NCBI RefSeq assembly: GCF_012933465.1 | Contig: NZ_JABBND010000006.1 | Coordinates: 124,001 to 188,000, forward strand | Source of the DNA: Actinomycetospora sp. TBRC 11914 | Lineage (GTDB): Bacteria; Actinomycetota; Actinomycetes; Mycobacteriales; Pseudonocardiaceae | Length of the DNA: 64,000 nucleotides | Direction of reading: 5' to 3' | In this document: piece after piece, positions 33,432-41,345 of the stretch | Numbering within the stretch: position 1 is the first letter of the stretch | Layout: the number at the start of each line of letters is the position of its first letter | Notes under the pieces: model-generated | What the model saw: the letters and a program-made list of their open reading frames with translations, nothing else | The model's database searches: none | Told to the model about the DNA's origin: nothing | Made by a program: the position numbers and the translations under genes

Positions 33432-34636
33432 TGGGCTGGGTCCAGAAGGTCGAGAACAAGAAGTGGCGGGTGTTCTGGCGCGACCCGACCAGCACCCAGC
33501 GGTCGAAGACGTTCACGACCAAGAAGGAAGCCGACGCGTTCCTCGCCGAGACCGAGTCCGCCAAGAGCCGCGGCCTCTACGTCTCGCCCCATGCCGGGCG
33601 GACCACCTTCGGTGACCACGCCACCGCCTGGATGGCCTCGTGGAATACCGAGCGCACCACCGCCGCCAGAGATCGTTCGGTGATGCGTACTCACGTGCTG
33701 CCGCAGTGGGAGTCGTGGCCGCTTGGGAAGATCGATCACCTGTCCATGCAGTCCTGGGTCACCGACCTCGGCCACCGTCGCTCGCGGGCCACGGTCGCCG
33801 AAGCTCATCGGCTGACCTCGGCGGTGCTGCGCTCGGCGGTCCGCAATCGGCTGATCGCCTTCAACCCGGCACTCGACGTTCGTGTCCCGAAGCGCCGCAA
33901 GACCGACACCGACGAGCAGATCATCAGCCGGCCGACGCTGCGTCAGGTCCTGCTTCCCCAGGTCCCGGAACAGCACCGGGCGCTGATCGCCACCGCCGCC
34001 GGCTGTGGGCTGCGTTGGGGTGAGGTCGCCGGGCTGATGGATGATGCGCTGGACCTCGAGGCGGGCGTCCTGCGGGTGGTTCGGACGGTCGTCGAGGTCG
34101 CTGGGCACCGGTCGTTCAAGCCGTTCCCCAAGTCGGTCGCGGGCCGGCGCGAGGTCCCGATCCCGGCGTGGGTGCGCCGCCTGGTCGCCGAGCACGTCGA
34201 GCGCTGGCCCTCGCCGGCCACCTCGCCGGTGTTCGCCAACGAGATTCAGGGCCCGATCGGGCGGACCGCGTTCCGCGCTCGGGTGTGGCGGCCCTCGCTG
34301 GTGCGGGCCGGGTTCATCGGCGACGTCAGCGCGGACGGCAACGGCTTCCTCGCGGTCTGGCGCGACCGCGGCGGCGACGAGCAGTCCCTGAGCACGCGGA
34401 CCTACTACCAGGCGGTGATGGAGGTCTCTCGGCGCCACTTCGGGGGGCTGCGCTTCCACGACCTGCGCCACTCGTACGCGACCTGGCTGGTCGACGACGG
34501 GGTCCCGCCGAACATGGTTCAGCGGGTCATGGGGCACGAGCGGGCCTCCACGACCCTTGACCTCTACACGCGGAGGACGGCCGACACGAGCCGCATCCTC
34601 GCCGCCCTGACCGACGACGAGGAGGACGAGCGGTGA
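33431..34636 (+). CDS. int: Tyrosine site-specific integrase
   Basis: A 401-residue tyrosine recombinase. It has an N-terminal arm-binding domain (WRVFWRDPTSTQRSKTFTTK), a SAM-like core-binding domain (~55-145) and a catalytic domain. Arg195 (GLRWGEVAG), His343 and Arg346 (FHDLRHSYA), His369 (MGHERAS) and Tyr379 (LDLYT) are all present. It catalyses integration into and excision from tRNA-Val(CAC), 95 bp downstream. ATG 33431 was chosen because it overlaps the xis stop. Confidence 0.95.
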   Translation: MGWVQKVENKKWRVFWRDPTSTQRSKTFTTKKEADAFLAETESAKSRGLYVSPHAGRTTFGDHATAWMASWNTERTTAARDRSVMRTHVLPQWESWPLGKIDHLSMQSWVTDLGHRRSRATVAEAHRLTSAVLRSAVRNRLIAFNPALDVRVPKRRKTDTDEQIISRPTLRQVLLPQVPEQHRALIATAAGCGLRWGEVAGLMDDALDLEAGVLRVVRTVVEVAGHRSFKPFPKSVAGRREVPIPAWVRRLVAEHVERWPSPATSPVFANEIQGPIGRTAFRARVWRPSLVRAGFIGDVSADGNGFLAVWRDRGGDEQSLSTRTYYQAVMEVSRRHFGGLRFHDLRHSYATWLVDDGVPPNMVQRVMGHERASTTLDLYTRRTADTSRILAALTDDEEDER

Positions 34637-34683
34637 TATCCGCTGCTGCATTTCTGCTGCATGGATCATGGTCGGGAACGACG

Positions 34684-34727
34684 AAGGCCCTGGTCCTCGA
34701 CTCTGCTGAGTCGCTGACCAGGGCCTT
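34684..34727. terminator. Hairpin between int and tRNA-Val
   Basis: AAGGCCCTGGTC / GACCAGGGCCTT with an inner CGACTC TGCT GAGTCG stem. It can terminate int (plus) and the tRNA (minus). A partial copy follows the truncated integrase at 18236, and a related stem follows tRNA-Val(GAC) at 37870. Confidence 0.8.
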
Positions 34728-34776
34728 TGCTGGTGGGCGATACTGGGATCGAACCAGTGACCTCTTCGGTGTGAAC
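34714..34776. repeat. att copy: right end of second AICE, overlapping tRNA-Val
   Basis: 63 bp identical to 18266-18328. The tRNA-Val gene is intact here because the element supplies the 3' half. This is how AICEs integrate without destroying the tRNA. Confidence 0.93.
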
Positions 34777-34805
34777 GAAGCGCTCTCCCCCTGAGCTAAT
34801 CGCCC
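34734..34805 (-). tRNA. tRNA-Val (CAC)
   Basis: A complete cloverleaf on the minus strand. The acceptor GGGCGAT pairs with ATCGCCC, the anticodon stem is CTTCG/CGAAG with loop TTCACAC, and the T-arm is CTGG-TTCGATC-CCAG. CCA is encoded (34731-34733). It is the attachment site of the AICE. Confidence 0.95.
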
Positions 34806-34825
34806 GCAGCGTCTCCCAGCCTAAC

Positions 34826-35296
34826 TCACGCCATGATCGGGCTGTGCAGCCAGGTCCAGTGACCGAGGCCGACGATCCGCGCGACGAGCCACAGGGCGTC
34901 GAGCAGCCACAGCGTCGTCAGGACCACGGCCAGCGTCGCGAGGCCCAGCAGGGCCTGGACGACCCGGTTCTGGCGGCGCACCCACGCCACCCAGCGGTCG
35001 TAGTACCGCCGGGCGACGCGGAGGACGCGGCCCGCCCACGTGAACTCGGTGGCGAGGATCCCGAGCCCGGCGAAGACGATCAGCCAGCCCGGACCCGGGT
35101 ACGGGATCGCGAGGACCCCGAGCACCAGCACGGCCGTGCCCAGCACCCCGATCCCGATCCGCCACAGCAGGTTCCACCCCGGCCGGGCCCGCACCCGCGC
35201 CCGGAAGGCCACGAGCCGGACCCGCAGAGCGTGCAGGCGGCCGTCGTGGGGAGCTCGGGAGGACTCGACGTCGGGACTCGCCGGTAGATGCGTCAT
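34826..35296 (-). CDS. PGPGW-type small membrane protein (TIGR02611-like)
   Basis: 156 residues with the family signature IPYPGPGWLIVFAGLGILAT in the first membrane pair, and a second hydrophobic pair near the C-terminus (ALLGLATLAVVLTTLWLLDA). The family is widespread in actinobacteria with no known role. ATG 35296 has AGGGAAGG upstream; a GTG at 35341 is an alternative. It is the first chromosomal gene beyond the AICE insertion site. Confidence 0.82.
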   Translation of the reverse strand: MTHLPASPDVESSRAPHDGRLHALRVRLVAFRARVRARPGWNLLWRIGIGVLGTAVLVLGVLAIPYPGPGWLIVFAGLGILATEFTWAGRVLRVARRYYDRWVAWVRRQNRVVQALLGLATLAVVLTTLWLLDALWLVARIVGLGHWTWLHSPIMA

Positions 35297-35369
35297 CGCC
35301 TTCCCTGGGGCGTCGGCCGGCGGGTGCCGGGGGTCGGTCACGGCTCGCCGGCGTCGGGGCCCCGGTCGG

Positions 35370-36209
35370 TCAGCCCGCCGTCTGACCGCTCGCGACGACC
35401 TGCGTCGGCGTGGCGGGCACGGTGTGACCGGGCTCGAGGGAGACCGCGAACCCGGCGAACGGTCCGGCCGCCTGTACCGAGGGTACGGACTGCACAACGG
35501 GCCCCGAACCGGACATCTCGAACGTCGTCAGCCCGACCGGTTTCCGTCCGGCGAGACCCCAGAGGACGTAGGTGTGGTCGGGGTCGGCGGGGGCGAGCCC
35601 CGACGCCATGACCTCGGGGCCCTGCCCCTTGTCGACGACGAGGCCCACGAAGTTCCCCTGCGGGGTCGCGAGCACCGCGTGCGGGACGCCGGGCTGCGCG
35701 GCGGCGTCGAGCATCTCCGTGACCTCCTGGCCGCGCGCGGCGGCGGCGGCCGCGGCGTCGCGCTGCTCGGCGAGCGACCGGTTGGCCGCGATAAGGCCAC
35801 CGACCGCGACGACGAGGGCGAGCACGGCCGCGACGGCGACGACGGCCGTGGTGCGGCGGATCCAGCCCCCGCGCTCCGGGCGCCGCAGCGGGACGACGTT
35901 CGACGACGGGGCTTTCCTGTCACTGGATGCAAGCAACGACGCTTCGCTGGCACCGGAACCGGAACTGGAGGACTCACCGGCCTCCGCCAGGATCCGGTCC
36001 CGCAACGACGACGGCGGGGCCCCCGGCTCCACCGCCGACCCGAGCAGCGTCGTGACCTCCTCGGTCTCGGCGACGATGCGCAGACAGCCCGGACAGTCAC
36101 CCAGGTGTGCGGTGAAGGCCACGTCCTCCTCGGGCTCGAGGCCGTGCAGGACCCAGGCGACGGCGAGCTCCGGGTGGCCGTCCGGGGACGCGGGCAGTGG
36201 AGTGGTCAC
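35370..36209 (-). CDS. rskA: Anti-sigma-K-type factor (RskA family)
   Basis: 279 residues. The cytosolic N-terminal domain has a zinc anti-sigma motif (HLGDCPGC; His-x3-Cys-x2-Cys, residues ~35-42). One membrane helix follows (TTAVVAVAAVLALVVAVGGL, ~118-140). An extracytoplasmic RskA domain ends with FEMSGSGPVVQSVPS and ASGLAPADPDHTYVLWGLAG. It should hold the sigma factor encoded just upstream inactive until regulated proteolysis. Its ATG overlaps the sigma-gene stop by four bases, so the pair is co-translated. Confidence 0.9.
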   Translation of the reverse strand: MTTPLPASPDGHPELAVAWVLHGLEPEEDVAFTAHLGDCPGCLRIVAETEEVTTLLGSAVEPGAPPSSLRDRILAEAGESSSSGSGASEASLLASSDRKAPSSNVVPLRRPERGGWIRRTTAVVAVAAVLALVVAVGGLIAANRSLAEQRDAAAAAAARGQEVTEMLDAAAQPGVPHAVLATPQGNFVGLVVDKGQGPEVMASGLAPADPDHTYVLWGLAGRKPVGLTTFEMSGSGPVVQSVPSVQAAGPFAGFAVSLEPGHTVPATPTQVVASGQTAG

Positions 36210-36847
36210 GCCGACCCCTCCTCGGCGCCCCGGTCGACCTGGCCCTCGAGCAACCCGCGGAGGGTCCGGACCGCGGTGAACATCCGCGACTTCACCGTCC
36301 CGAGGGGGATGCCCGCGATGCTCGCGACCTCACGCTGGGTGAAGCCGCCGAAGTACGCGAGCGTCAGGGCCTCCCGCTGCTCGGTGGGGAGCGCGGCCAG
36401 CGCCTCGCGGACGTGCCCGGCGACGACGGCGTCCAGCGCGGCCTCGTCGGCCCCCGGACCGGGTGGGAGCCACTCGTCACCGTCCTCACCCGGCGCAACC
36501 GTGCGCCGGCGCCGGACGGCCTCGCGGCGGACGGCGTCGACGGCCCGGTGGTGGACCATCGTCATGAGCCAGGTCGCGACGCTGCCCCGGGCCGGGTCGT
36601 AGCGCTCCGGCTGGCGCCAGACCAGCAGGAACACCTCCTGGACGACGTCTTCCGCAATCGATTCGTCCACACAGACGCGTCGGGCGAGGGAGTAGGCCCG
36701 CCGGGAGAAGCGGTCGTAGAACTCCTCCAGCGACCGCGGTGCCCGCGTCGCCACCGCGTCGAGGAGTGTGGCGTCGGTCACACCGTTCTCGGCCGCGTCG
36801 TCACGCTGCGCAGCCAGCTCGGCTGCGCGCTGCGAGGCGTCCGACAC
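36206..36847 (-). CDS. sigK: ECF sigma factor, SigK type
   Basis: 213 residues. Sigma region 2 is FYDRFSRRAYSLARRV, then DESIAEDVVQEVFLLVWRQP. Region 4 is LPTEQREALTLAYFGGFTQR, then EVASIAGIPLGTVKSRM. It directs RNA polymerase to its own regulon, commonly redox or envelope genes. GTG 36847 is chosen over ATG 36865 because AGGAGAGAGCC lies just upstream of the GTG. The cognate anti-sigma gene follows with a four-base overlap. The SigK name is by similarity of the pair's layout. Confidence 0.88.
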   Translation of the reverse strand: MSDASQRAAELAAQRDDAAENGVTDATLLDAVATRAPRSLEEFYDRFSRRAYSLARRVCVDESIAEDVVQEVFLLVWRQPERYDPARGSVATWLMTMVHHRAVDAVRREAVRRRRTVAPGEDGDEWLPPGPGADEAALDAVVAGHVREALAALPTEQREALTLAYFGGFTQREVASIAGIPLGTVKSRMFTAVRTLRGLLEGQVDRGAEEGSA

Positions 36848-37085
36848 GGCTCTCTCCTGCGTCATCGTCGCGTGTCCGGGCAAGACGCTGCACAGGCTAG
36901 TGCTCTCGGGGGTCCGCAGCCGCTCCGGCAGGGAGGGTGCGTCGTTACGGAACCGGACCATGTAAGGCCTCGACCGGGTACTCCTACGATGCTCTCGGTG
37001 CGTGAGCCGGGTGAACCGGCGTCACAGGCCCGGCCGCCGGTCGTTCCCCACTTCGACAGCAGCGTGCGCGAAAGGCAGCCTTCGA

Positions 37086-37505
37086 ATGCACAACGACCAC
37101 GTCACGATCCGCTCCACGGCGGTCTTCGACCTGATCGGACCGCCCAACCCGCCCGTGCCGGTCCAGGTCGAGCTCCGCTACGACACCCGCGACCCCTACG
37201 CCGTGCAGGCCGCCTTCCGGACCGGGCGCGCCGGCTGGGTCGAGTGGGTCTTCTCGCGGGACCTCCTCACCGAGGGCCTGATCGACACCGCCGGCGACGG
37301 CGACGTCCGCATCCGCCCCGCCGAGGGCGAGTCCGTGGAGATCGAGCTCTCCTCGCCGTCGGGTCACGCGACCTTCCGCGCGCTCTCGCGCGAGGTCTCG
37401 GAGTTCCTCCAGCGGACCCACGAGGTGATCGAGCCGGGCGCCGAGGACGACTGGCTCGACCTCGAGCACGCCCTGGGGCTGCTGCTGTCCACGGACCCCT
37501 CCTGA
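37086..37505 (+). CDS. SsgA-like sporulation and cell-division regulator
   Basis: 139 residues of the SsgA/SsgB family. Diagnostic segments are VQVELRYDTRDPYAVQAAF and GWVEWVFSRDLLTEGL, and the C-terminus is EDDWLDLEHALGLLL. SsgB-type members place FtsZ rings during sporulation septation. Members outside streptomycetes are usually single-copy and SsgB-like, as this probably is. ATG 37086 has AAAGG upstream. This gene is good evidence for a morphologically complex actinomycete. Confidence 0.9.
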   Translation: MHNDHVTIRSTAVFDLIGPPNPPVPVQVELRYDTRDPYAVQAAFRTGRAGWVEWVFSRDLLTEGLIDTAGDGDVRIRPAEGESVEIELSSPSGHATFRALSREVSEFLQRTHEVIEPGAEDDWLDLEHALGLLLSTDPS

Positions 37506-37602
37506 TCTTCGACCCCCCTCGACGGGGGGCGCGCACGATGCAGTAGAGTTCAGGTCGTCGGCAGGGAGCGCGGACTTCACCGAGGATTCCCACCGATGAC
37601 AT

Positions 37603-37675
37603 GCGGACGTAGCGCAGTTGGTAGCGCATCACCTTGCCAAGGTGAGGGTCGCGGGTTCGAGTCCCGTCGTCCGCT
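37603..37675 (+). tRNA. tRNA-Gly (GCC)
   Basis: Acceptor GCGGACG pairs with CGTCCGC. Anticodon stem TCACC/GGTGA with loop TTGCCAA gives anticodon GCC. T-arm CGGGTTCGAGTCCCG. First of three tRNAs in a row. Confidence 0.95.
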
Positions 37676-37719
37676 CGGGAGGCAGGCCCCCTCGGCGCCG
37701 GGCCGTTCTCCGAACTCCC

Positions 37720-37791
37720 GGCGGAGTGGCCGAGTGGTTTAGGCAAGGGCCTGCAAAGCCCTGTACGCGGGTTCGATTCCCGCCTCCGCCT
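37720..37791 (+). tRNA. tRNA-Cys (GCA)
   Basis: Acceptor GGCGGAG pairs with CTCCGCC. Anticodon stem AGGGC/GCCCT with loop CTGCAAA gives anticodon GCA. T-arm GCGGGTTCGATTCCCGC. It ends one base before tRNA-Val. Confidence 0.95.
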
Positions 37792-37792
37792 C

Positions 37793-37864
37793 GGGCGATT
37801 AGCTCAGTGGGAGAGCGCTACCTTGACACGGTAGAGGTCACTGGTTCAATCCCAGTATCGCCCA
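37793..37864 (+). tRNA. tRNA-Val (GAC)
   Basis: Acceptor GGGCGAT pairs with ATCGCCC. Anticodon stem CTACC/GGTAG with loop TTGACAC gives anticodon GAC. CCA is encoded at 37865-37867. Its 3' half differs by only a few bases from the tRNA-Val(CAC) used by the AICE, so it is a conceivable secondary attachment site. Confidence 0.95.
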
Positions 37865-37869
37865 CCACC

Positions 37870-37900
37870 AGGCCCTGGTCACCACGGTGACCAGGGCCTT
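37870..37900. terminator. Terminator after the tRNA cluster
   Basis: AGGCCCTGGTCACC pairs with GGTGACCAGGGCCT, then TT. It is a rho-independent-like hairpin and can serve both the tRNA operon and the convergent SGNH gene. Confidence 0.8.
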
Positions 37901-37914
37901 TCTCGTCCCCGGGC

Positions 37915-38622
37915 TCAGGTCCGTGCCGGCGGCACGGCCCCGAGCCGGACGAGGTCAGCGCCCAGCAGATCCGCGATCCGCGCGTGGCCGGCCGTCGTCG
38001 GGTGGATGTGGTCGGGGCCGATCAGGGATGCCTGCGCGTCGGTGAACCACCCCTCGCCGATCGCGTCGACGTAGGGCAGCCCCGCCGCGCGGGCCGCGTC
38101 ACCGACGGCGGCGTCCACGCCCGCGAGCGCGGCCGCCTGCGCCGAGTTCGACGCGACCGGGCCCACGACGACGACCTTCGTCCCCGGCAGCTCCCGGTGC
38201 AGCCGCACGTACAGCGCGGTCGCCGCCGCGCCCACCTGCCCGGGGTCGGAGTGCCCGTCGTTCTGCGATCCCTCGACGACGAGGACGCTCGGCCGGGCCG
38301 CGACCATCGCCGCGACCTGCCCGTCGTAGGGCCGGGTCCCGCCCGGGTGGGCCACGTAGCCCGTCCCCGGGACGGCGGTCGTGGTCGCGCGCCAGCCCAC
38401 CCGCTCGGCGAGCACCACCGGGAACCCCCGGCCGGCCACCTCGCCGGTGCCGGCCGCGAAGGAGTCGCCGATCACGCCGAGCACGGCGGGTGAGGCGGCC
38501 GCGGCGCGCGGCGGCGGGGCCGCGTGGACCTCGGCGGCCGCCCGGCTGTCCGCCGCCGTGACGACGACCAGCCCACCCAGCACGGCCAGGACGACGACCG
38601 CGGTCACGACGACGATGCGCAT
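37915..38622 (-). CDS. Secreted SGNH/GDSL-family hydrolase
   Basis: 235 residues. An N-terminal membrane/signal helix (RIVVVTAVVVLAVLGGLVVV) precedes an SGNH esterase domain: block I GVIGDSFAAGTGEV (Ser), block III EGSQND (Asn), and block V GPDHIHPTTAGH (Asp-x2-His). It probably acts outside the membrane on an ester such as a cell-wall or lipid acyl group. ATG 38622 has GAGGGGAGACC. It is divergent from the gene at 38978. Confidence 0.88.
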   Translation of the reverse strand: MRIVVVTAVVVLAVLGGLVVVTAADSRAAAEVHAAPPPRAAAASPAVLGVIGDSFAAGTGEVAGRGFPVVLAERVGWRATTTAVPGTGYVAHPGGTRPYDGQVAAMVAARPSVLVVEGSQNDGHSDPGQVGAAATALYVRLHRELPGTKVVVVGPVASNSAQAAALAGVDAAVGDAARAAGLPYVDAIGEGWFTDAQASLIGPDHIHPTTAGHARIADLLGADLVRLGAVPPART

Positions 38623-38977
38623 GGTCTCCCCTCGGACGGGCCTCCCGGGGGAACTCGTCGGGGGCGCGGTCACCGTTGCAGGGGCAGCGGCAGCGTCACT
38701 CCGTCCAGTGACCCTCGATCGTGGCCCGGACGCGGTGAGTGGCGATGAACGGCCGACCTGAAGGCGCGTGTCGGCGTTCGGAGTAGTCGCAGCAGACGTC
38801 CGGCCGCCTCGGGCGCCGTTTGCCGCACGACGAGGCCCCCTGCGCGGCCTCGGAACGGTCACGTTCTCAGGTCCGGGACCGGCGGGCGCGGGCCTGCCTA
38901 CCGTCGTCGCTGCGCTCGCCGCGGCTTCCCCCGACGCCGCGGCGGGCCCCGCTCCCCATCACCGGAGGTTCTCGTCC
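38623..38977. other. Divergent intergenic region
   Basis: 355 bp between two divergent envelope-protein genes. It holds both promoters. I see no RNA gene. GGAAC followed by CGTT lies at ~38846-38860, reminiscent of an ECF-type promoter, but spacing is too short to call it. Confidence 0.4.
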
Positions 38978-40108
38978 ATGCGCCCCGACCTGCAGCAGGA
39001 CCCGCGCCCGGAGTTCGGCATCCCGGTCCCCCGCGACACGGCGGGCCGGCACGACGCCGCGGCCGGCCCGCAGGCTCCGTGGTCGGGCCCGCAGCCCGCG
39101 GCGCCCTGGTCCGGTCCGACCCCGACCGCCGGCCCCTACTCGGGTGGCCAGCCCGCGGTCGGGCCGTACTCCGGACCCCAGGCGGCGGCGCCGCGCACCG
39201 GGGGGTGGCCGGCCGCGGACCCCCGCGCCGCCGGTCCCACCGCCCGGCAGGCCGCCGAGCCGACCGTGCGCCACGCGCAGTCCGAGCCCCGCTACGAGGC
39301 CACCGCCTACGACGCCGCCCCGGCCGGGTACGAGCCGCCCGGGTACAGCCCCGCGGGGTACGACCCCCGCGACGGGCACCCCAGCGGCCCGTTGCCCGTC
39401 GGCTCCGGGCACCGGCGCGGTGAGCGCCGCACCGGGACCGGCCGCGGGAAGCGTCGGGTGCTCCTCGCGCTGGTGGCCGCGGCTGCGGTCGCCGCCGGCG
39501 CGGCGGGCTACGTCGCGATCGCGCACTGGGGCACGTCGTCCTCGAGCGCGCCCGCGACGACGGCCGCCGCGCCGGCGTCCGTCAGCTCGCTGACCGGCCC
39601 GAACCTCTCCACCCGCGAGACGCCGCTCGGCCTGGTCGCCACCAGCGACGGCTACACCGTCTACGAGTACACCAAGGACTCGAACAAGCCGGCGAACGCG
39701 ACCTGCACCGGCGCCTGTGCGACGGCCTGGCCCCCGGTGCTCGCCGGCGACACCCCGTGGCTCAAGGGCGTGAACCCGGACAAGGTCGGCACCGTCGACC
39801 GGCCCGACGGCACCAAGCAGATGACCCTCAACGGCTGGCCGCTCTACCGCTACGCCAAGGACACCAAGCCCGGCGACACCACGGGCAACGGCGTCGGCGG
39901 CACGTGGAAGGCCCTCAACCCCGAGGGCAAGGCGGTCGCGCCGAACGCGCCGGCCGCCGGGGCCAAGACCGGCGGGACCGACGCCGGCGGCACGAACACC
40001 GGTGGCACGAACACCGGTGGCACGAACGCCGGTGGGGCCAACGCCGGTGCCGCCCCCGCCCCGGCCCCGGCCGCGTCCGGTGACTCCTACGGGTCCTCCG
40101 GCTACTGA
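38978..40108 (+). CDS. Envelope protein with secreted-repeat (YxFxxD-type) domain
   Basis: 376 residues. A Pro/Gly/Ala-rich cytosolic N-terminus (~1-145, with repeats such as APWSGPQPAAPWSG) is followed by one membrane helix (VLLALVAAAAVAAGAAGYVA). The extracytoplasmic domain of the COG4315 type then shows GYTVYEYTKDSNKPANATC, TGACATAWPPVLAGD and MTLNGWPLYRYAKD. The C-terminus carries GGTNTGG repeats. Such domains occur in actinobacterial lipoproteins of unknown function and may bind heme or metals; the role is unknown. ATG 38978 has CCGGAGG upstream. Confidence 0.82.
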   Translation: MRPDLQQDPRPEFGIPVPRDTAGRHDAAAGPQAPWSGPQPAAPWSGPTPTAGPYSGGQPAVGPYSGPQAAAPRTGGWPAADPRAAGPTARQAAEPTVRHAQSEPRYEATAYDAAPAGYEPPGYSPAGYDPRDGHPSGPLPVGSGHRRGERRTGTGRGKRRVLLALVAAAAVAAGAAGYVAIAHWGTSSSSAPATTAAAPASVSSLTGPNLSTRETPLGLVATSDGYTVYEYTKDSNKPANATCTGACATAWPPVLAGDTPWLKGVNPDKVGTVDRPDGTKQMTLNGWPLYRYAKDTKPGDTTGNGVGGTWKALNPEGKAVAPNAPAAGAKTGGTDAGGTNTGGTNTGGTNAGGANAGAAPAPAPAASGDSYGSSGY

Positions 40109-40182
40109 GTCGCCCGCTGATTAGCTCGATCGGCGCAGCGGATCGTCACTCATCGCGACGGGTCTGATCTAGACTCCGACGG

Positions 40183-40899
40183 GTGACGACCGCTGCGCCC
40201 GGTGCGCTGCGCGCCCTGCGCCTGCTCGCCGCCAACCCCGAGGGCCTCGACCTGCCCAGCGCCCGCACCCACCTCGGCCGCCCGCTCGACGCGACCCGGC
40301 GGACCGTCGAGTCGCTGGTCGCGGCCGGCCACGCCGAGGCGACACCGGAGGGCACCTACCGGGTCCGGAGCGGGCCCACCCCGCTCCCGACGGTCCTCGC
40401 GGACGCCGTCACCGAGCTGCACCGTCGCACCCGGGCCCGTGCCTACCTGGCCGAGTGGACCGACGACGACCACGTCGACCTCCTCGACGTCCGGGGCCAC
40501 GAGCGCCTCGCCCGCATCCCCGACCTCCCCTCCCGGGTGCCCCCGACGAGCGCCCACGCGCTCGCCGCGGCGAAGGCCCTCATGGCCTTCTCCCGCGCCC
40601 GCCGAGCCCGTCTCGACGATGCCGGACCCTGGCGGCGCTACACCCGGAACACCCTCACGAACCCGGCCGCGCTCGACGCCGACCTCGCCCGGGTGCGCCG
40701 CGACGGCTACGCGCTGGACCGCGAGGAGTTCGCCGACGGCTTCGCCTGCGTCGCGGCCCCGGTGGCCGACCCCGACGGCCGGGTGGCCGCCTGCCTCGCG
40801 GTCTCGATGCCGGCGCGTCGACTGGCCGACCGGGAGGGCGCCGTGATCGACGCCGTCACCGACGTGGCACGCACCGCCCACCGGCTCTGGTACCGCTGA
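40183..40899 (+). CDS. IclR-family transcriptional regulator
   Basis: 238 residues. The N-terminal winged helix covers ~5-60 (ALRALRLLAANPEGLDLPSA, TRRTVESLVAAGHAEATPEG). The IclR effector domain follows, with TSAHALAAAKALMAFSRARR and FADGFACVAAPVADPDGRVA. GTG 40183 is used. No target operon lies next to it on the same strand; the convergent OsmC gene ends 4 bp away. It may act at a distance or on the minus-strand genes beyond. Confidence 0.8.
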   Translation: MTTAAPGALRALRLLAANPEGLDLPSARTHLGRPLDATRRTVESLVAAGHAEATPEGTYRVRSGPTPLPTVLADAVTELHRRTRARAYLAEWTDDDHVDLLDVRGHERLARIPDLPSRVPPTSAHALAAAKALMAFSRARRARLDDAGPWRRYTRNTLTNPAALDADLARVRRDGYALDREEFADGFACVAAPVADPDGRVAACLAVSMPARRLADREGAVIDAVTDVARTAHRLWYR

Positions 40900-40902
40900 G
40901 GG

Positions 40903-41343
40903 TCACGCCGGCTCGACGGTCACCGGGAACGCCACCGACCGGGCGATGAAGCAGTCCTCGTGGGCCCGGTGGTGCAGCGGGGCCAGGTCCGCACCGGGAT
41001 CGGTGGTGGTCACCGCGGGGTGCAGCACCACCGACGCGAACGACCACCCGCCGTCGTCGTCCTTGGTCATCCGTCCCACCGGGTGGTCGGTGTAGGCGGT
41101 GACGACGACGCCGGCGTCGGCGGCCGCGTGCAGGAAGCTCAGCAGGTGGCACTGCGAGAGCGCCGCGACGAGGAGCTCCTCGGGGTTCCAGCGCGCCCGG
41201 TTCCCGCGGAAGGCGCGGTCGGCGGACCCGTCGAGGGCCGGCTTGCCCTCGACGGTGACGACGTGGTCGCGGGTGTAGGAGCGGTAGTCGACGGTGCCGG
41301 GGTCGTCGTGCCAGTCGACCGTCAGCCGGTACTCGTGGGCCAT
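40903..41343 (-). CDS. OsmC-family protein
   Basis: 146 residues of the OsmC/Ohr fold. Family landmarks are WNPEELLVAALSQCHLLSFL, with the conserved Cys in SQCH, and HRAHEDCFIARSV with the second Cys. Both redox cysteines are present, so peroxidase activity with a dithiol is plausible. It follows the alpha/beta hydrolase with a 2-bp gap, so the two are one transcript. The start is ATG 41343. Confidence 0.88.
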   Translation of the reverse strand: MAHEYRLTVDWHDDPGTVDYRSYTRDHVVTVEGKPALDGSADRAFRGNRARWNPEELLVAALSQCHLLSFLHAAADAGVVVTAYTDHPVGRMTKDDDGGWSFASVVLHPAVTTTDPGADLAPLHHRAHEDCFIARSVAFPVTVEPA

Positions 41344-41345
41344 TG

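Larger units (their letters stand above)
18266..34776. mobile_element. Integrative and conjugative element (AICE) in tRNA-Val(CAC)
   Basis: A 16.5-kb element bounded by the 63-bp direct repeats. Backbone genes in order are rep (HUH-type), HD phosphohydrolase, Nudix hydrolase, XRE regulator, WhiB-like, FtsK-type translocase, small membrane protein, xis and int. The last five gene starts overlap or nearly touch. This is the content of pSAM2- and pMEA-type AICEs, which excise, replicate by rolling circle and transfer double-stranded DNA by a single FtsK-like protein. Cargo of lower GC (18.6-19.7 and 22.1-27.0 kb) is inserted on both sides of rep. Confidence 0.9.
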
